DNA of 64,000 nucleotides, taken from positions 3,410,001 to 3,474,000 of the forward strand of contig NZ_CP040748.1 in assembly GCF_006007965.1 (NCBI RefSeq). Reading direction: 5' to 3'. Source of the stretch: Nocardioides jishulii. Its GTDB lineage: Bacteria; Actinomycetota; Actinomycetes; Propionibacteriales; Nocardioidaceae. Within the stretch, counting starts at the first letter, position 1. Each line of letters opens with the position of its first letter. The notes beneath the pieces were generated by a model. The model was not told the origin of the DNA. It was given only the letters and a program-made list of their open reading frames with translations, and made no database searches. The translations under genes were made by a program, and so were the position numbers. Below are positions 62,098 through 64,000 of this stretch, one piece after another.

Positions 62098-63261
62098 TCA
62101 ACGATGGTGCGCACACGCCGTGCAGTCTGGCAACCGTCGACGAGCGACGACCCCCAGCGCCACCACGCCGAGCACCACGTAGGGACCTGAGGCGGCCACC
62201 TGGAGCGGGTCCCACGAGAGCTCGGAGTCGTTGCCGGGGAGCGCCCACACGGCGTACGTCGCAGTAGTCGCCAGCACCGTGAGCAGGAGCAGCCACGAGC
62301 GTTGCCACCCGAGCACCAGCATCGGCACGCACCAGACCCAGTGGTGCGTCCACGAGATGGGCGAGACCAGGAGCCCGGTCGCGGCCATGGCCACCAACCC
62401 GCCCAGCTCGTCGCCGGCGCGGCTGGCCCGGAGAGCCACGACGGTCCCCACGAGCAGGACGGCGAGCACGACCACGAGCGTCACGGCGAGCTGCCAGGCG
62501 TCGGGGTCGCGGTCTCCGAAGGCGCGGACCAGCCATCCCCGCACCGACTGGTTCGACACGTTCTCGGGCCGCCCGGCCCGTCGGTCGTCGACGAGGTGGC
62601 GCGTCCAGAAGTCCCACGTCGCACGGGGAGCGACGAGCGCTGACAGCGCCACCGTGCCGACCGCCGTCACGGCGGCCGTCGCCCCGGCCCGGCGGGGCCC
62701 GGCCAGCAGCAGGTAGACGATGAAGATCGCCGGAGTCACCTTCAGGCCGGCGGCCAGGCCGGTGCCCACGCCGGCCCACCGCGTGTCTCGCAGCACGGTC
62801 AGGTCGGCGAGGACGAGGGCGACGAGCAGCAGGTTGACCTGGCCGAACCCGAGGGTGGACTGCACCGGCTCGCACCACACGGCGACGGCGAGCACGCCCG
62901 CCGTACCGATGGTCAGTCGGCGGCCCTCGACACCGGCGAGGCGGAGCGCGAGGTGACCCACCACCGCCAGCAGGAACACGTTGGCGAGCACCGATGCCGG
63001 CTCGAGGAGCCCCATCGGCAGGAAGGTCGCCGGCACGAAGACCATCGCCGCGAACGGCGGGTAGGTGGCGAGACCCGTCACCCCCGGAAGGGGGCCGTAG
63101 AGGTCCCACCCGTGCCGCAGTGCCATGCCCTCAGCGCGGTAGATGCCCAGGTCGTAGAAGTCGGGTACGAGGTCGCCCTGGATCGTCCGGAGCGCCAGGA
63201 GGCAGGCCACCGACACGGCGGCGAGCGTCCAGGCGATCCTGGGAGTCAGGGTCGGCACCAC
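62098..63261 (-). CDS. GT87-type membrane glycosyltransferase
   Basis: This 387-residue protein has about ten helices and matches the DUF2029/GT87 family of polyprenyl-phosphate-mannose or arabinose-type glycosyltransferases. The region GDLVPDFYDLGIYRAEGMAL after the first helix contains the acidic residues of the active site, and SPISWTHHWVWCVPM is the typical later loop. Start GTG 63261 directly follows the dehydrogenase stop; GTG 63258 is also possible. Substrate is unknown. Confidence 0.85.
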   Translation of the reverse strand: MVPTLTPRIAWTLAAVSVACLLALRTIQGDLVPDFYDLGIYRAEGMALRHGWDLYGPLPGVTGLATYPPFAAMVFVPATFLPMGLLEPASVLANVFLLAVVGHLALRLAGVEGRRLTIGTAGVLAVAVWCEPVQSTLGFGQVNLLLVALVLADLTVLRDTRWAGVGTGLAAGLKVTPAIFIVYLLLAGPRRAGATAAVTAVGTVALSALVAPRATWDFWTRHLVDDRRAGRPENVSNQSVRGWLVRAFGDRDPDAWQLAVTLVVVLAVLLVGTVVALRASRAGDELGGLVAMAATGLLVSPISWTHHWVWCVPMLVLGWQRSWLLLLTVLATTATYAVWALPGNDSELSWDPLQVAASGPYVVLGVVALGVVARRRLPDCTACAHHR

Positions 63262-63275
63262 GCGGCGGATGGGGC

Positions 63276-64000
63276 TCAGTCGCGGAAGAGCGCGACCTTG
63301 AGCGCGCCGGTGTCGGAGGCGCGCTCGAAGACGTCGTAGCCGTCCTGCATCTCCTCCAGGCCGAAGCGGTGCGTCACGAAGCCCTCGGTGTTCACCCGAC
63401 CTTCGCCCATCAGCCGCAGCAGCGTGGGGGTGGAGTAGGTGTCGACCAGCCCGGTCGTGATGGTGACGTCCTTGATCCAGAGGTCCTCGAGGTGCAACGT
63501 CACCGGCGAGCCGTGCACGCCGACGTTCGCCACCGTGCCCCCCGGGCGCACCAGGCTGGTGCACAGCTCGAACGTCGCCGGGATGCCGACGGCCTCGATC
63601 ACGGTGTCGAAGCCCAGCCCTTCGGTGTAGGCCTCCAGCTCGGCGCGTACCTCGTCCGGGCCGGGGACCGCGAGGTCAGCCCCGAAGTGCACCGCCGCCT
63701 CACGCCGGCTGCTGGCAGGGTCCACGACCACGATGCGTGAGGGAGTGAGCAGCCGCGCGGTGATCACGGCGGCGAGGCCGACGGGGCCTGCCCCGACGAT
63801 CACCACGCTCGACCCGGGCGCCACCCGGCCGTTCAGCACGCCGACCTCGTACGCCGTGGGCAGGATGTCCGCGAGCAGGAGTGCCTGCTCGTCGGGGATG
63901 GTCTCGGGGAGCTTGTGGAGGCCACGGTCCGCGAAGGGAACGCGCACCAGCTCAGCCTGGGTGCCGTTGATGAGGTGGCCGAGGGCCCAGCCGCCGCCGC
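63276..64000 (-). CDS. Zinc-type alcohol dehydrogenase (5' end beyond the window)
   Basis: The C-terminal 241 residues of a medium-chain alcohol dehydrogenase are visible. GWALGHLINGTQAELVRVPF leads into PTAYEVGVLNGRVAPGSSVVIVGAGPVGLAAV, the NAD(P)-binding fold, and SRIVVVDPASSRREAAVHFGAD. The zinc-binding N-terminus lies outside the right edge. The gene overlaps nothing and is followed 14 bases later by the glycosyltransferase gene. Substrate unknown. Confidence 0.9.
   Translation of the reverse strand, partial: GGGWALGHLINGTQAELVRVPFADRGLHKLPETIPDEQALLLADILPTAYEVGVLNGRVAPGSSVVIVGAGPVGLAAVITARLLTPSRIVVVDPASSRREAAVHFGADLAVPGPDEVRAELEAYTEGLGFDTVIEAVGIPATFELCTSLVRPGGTVANVGVHGSPVTLHLEDLWIKDVTITTGLVDTYSTPTLLRLMGEGRVNTEGFVTHRFGLEEMQDGYDVFERASDTGALKVALFRD

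Noticed and set aside
1..64000. Insertion sequences, prophage, integrase or attachment sites
   Set aside because: No transposase, integrase or phage structural genes were found; the tRNA-Ser end has no duplicated 3' fragment nearby.

Overview
The window is high-GC DNA (about 70% by eye) from an actinobacterium, most like the Nocardioidaceae (Nocardioides and relatives). That placement is an inference. It rests on the proteasome activator Bpa, a tRNA adenosine deaminase-associated protein, a SCO7613-type membrane protein, an FBP-type zinc-finger protein, many GTG starts, and many starts that look leaderless. Genes are densely packed and nearly all chromosomal-core or general accessory in type. 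I saw no insertion sequence, phage block, CRISPR array or replication origin.

Layout. 1-9.4 kb: VIT-type metal transporter (cut by the left edge), RNA ligase-type thpR, a potassium-channel-like protein with an odd selectivity filter, a large unknown protein made of two related halves, the transhydrogenase pair pntA-pntB, upp, and tadA with its associated gene. 9.5-12 kb: a small membrane-anchored protein, tRNA-Ser(CGA), a secreted RTX-like calcium-repeat protein and a DUF4234 protein. 12-14.7 kb: a formylglycine-generating enzyme next to a lipoprotein sulfatase carrying the matching CxPxR site. 14.7-20.2 kb: a sulfur-metabolism neighbourhood made of a CsoR/CstR-family repressor that lacks the copper-binding His, a large membrane protein, a metallo-beta-lactamase/rhodanese fusion, a TauE-type exporter and a small Cys-rich protein. 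Two near-identical C-run/G-run operators tie the repressor to the fusion gene. 20-31.7 kb: biotinyl-type carrier, membrane protein, nitrilase, mobA, quinone oxidoreductase, bpa, two HAD phosphatases, serS, a PAP2/lipid-kinase fusion and pheA. 31.8-46 kb: a secreted M4 metalloprotease, thioesterase, alpha/beta hydrolase, acetyltransferases, methyltransferase, acyl-CoA dehydrogenase under a perfect palindrome, methylenetetrahydrofolate reductase, SGNH hydrolase, lipoproteins and a GIY-YIG/GNAT fusion. 46-51 kb: an amino-acid permease, then a HTH-TOBE regulator followed by modABC for molybdate import. 51-62 kb: three sigma-factor loci with their partner proteins, VOC and SRPBCC proteins, and an ABC-2 exporter. 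62-64 kb: a GT87-type membrane glycosyltransferase and a truncated zinc-type alcohol dehydrogenase.

Data quality. Six genes (upp, nitrilase, mobA, SGNH hydrolase, permease, one GNAT) are each broken by one or two single-base indels, several of them in G or A runs. In every case the conserved protein resumes in the next frame. This looks like residual sequencing error rather than six true pseudogenes. The genes are annotated across the breaks with the break positions given.

The most interesting points are the CstR-like repressor with its two operators and sulfur genes, the internally duplicated unknown protein, the channel with an altered filter, the GIY-YIG/GNAT fusion, and the widespread pattern of a -10-like hexamer 6-8 bases before the start codon. 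I found no convincing wholly new multi-gene system.
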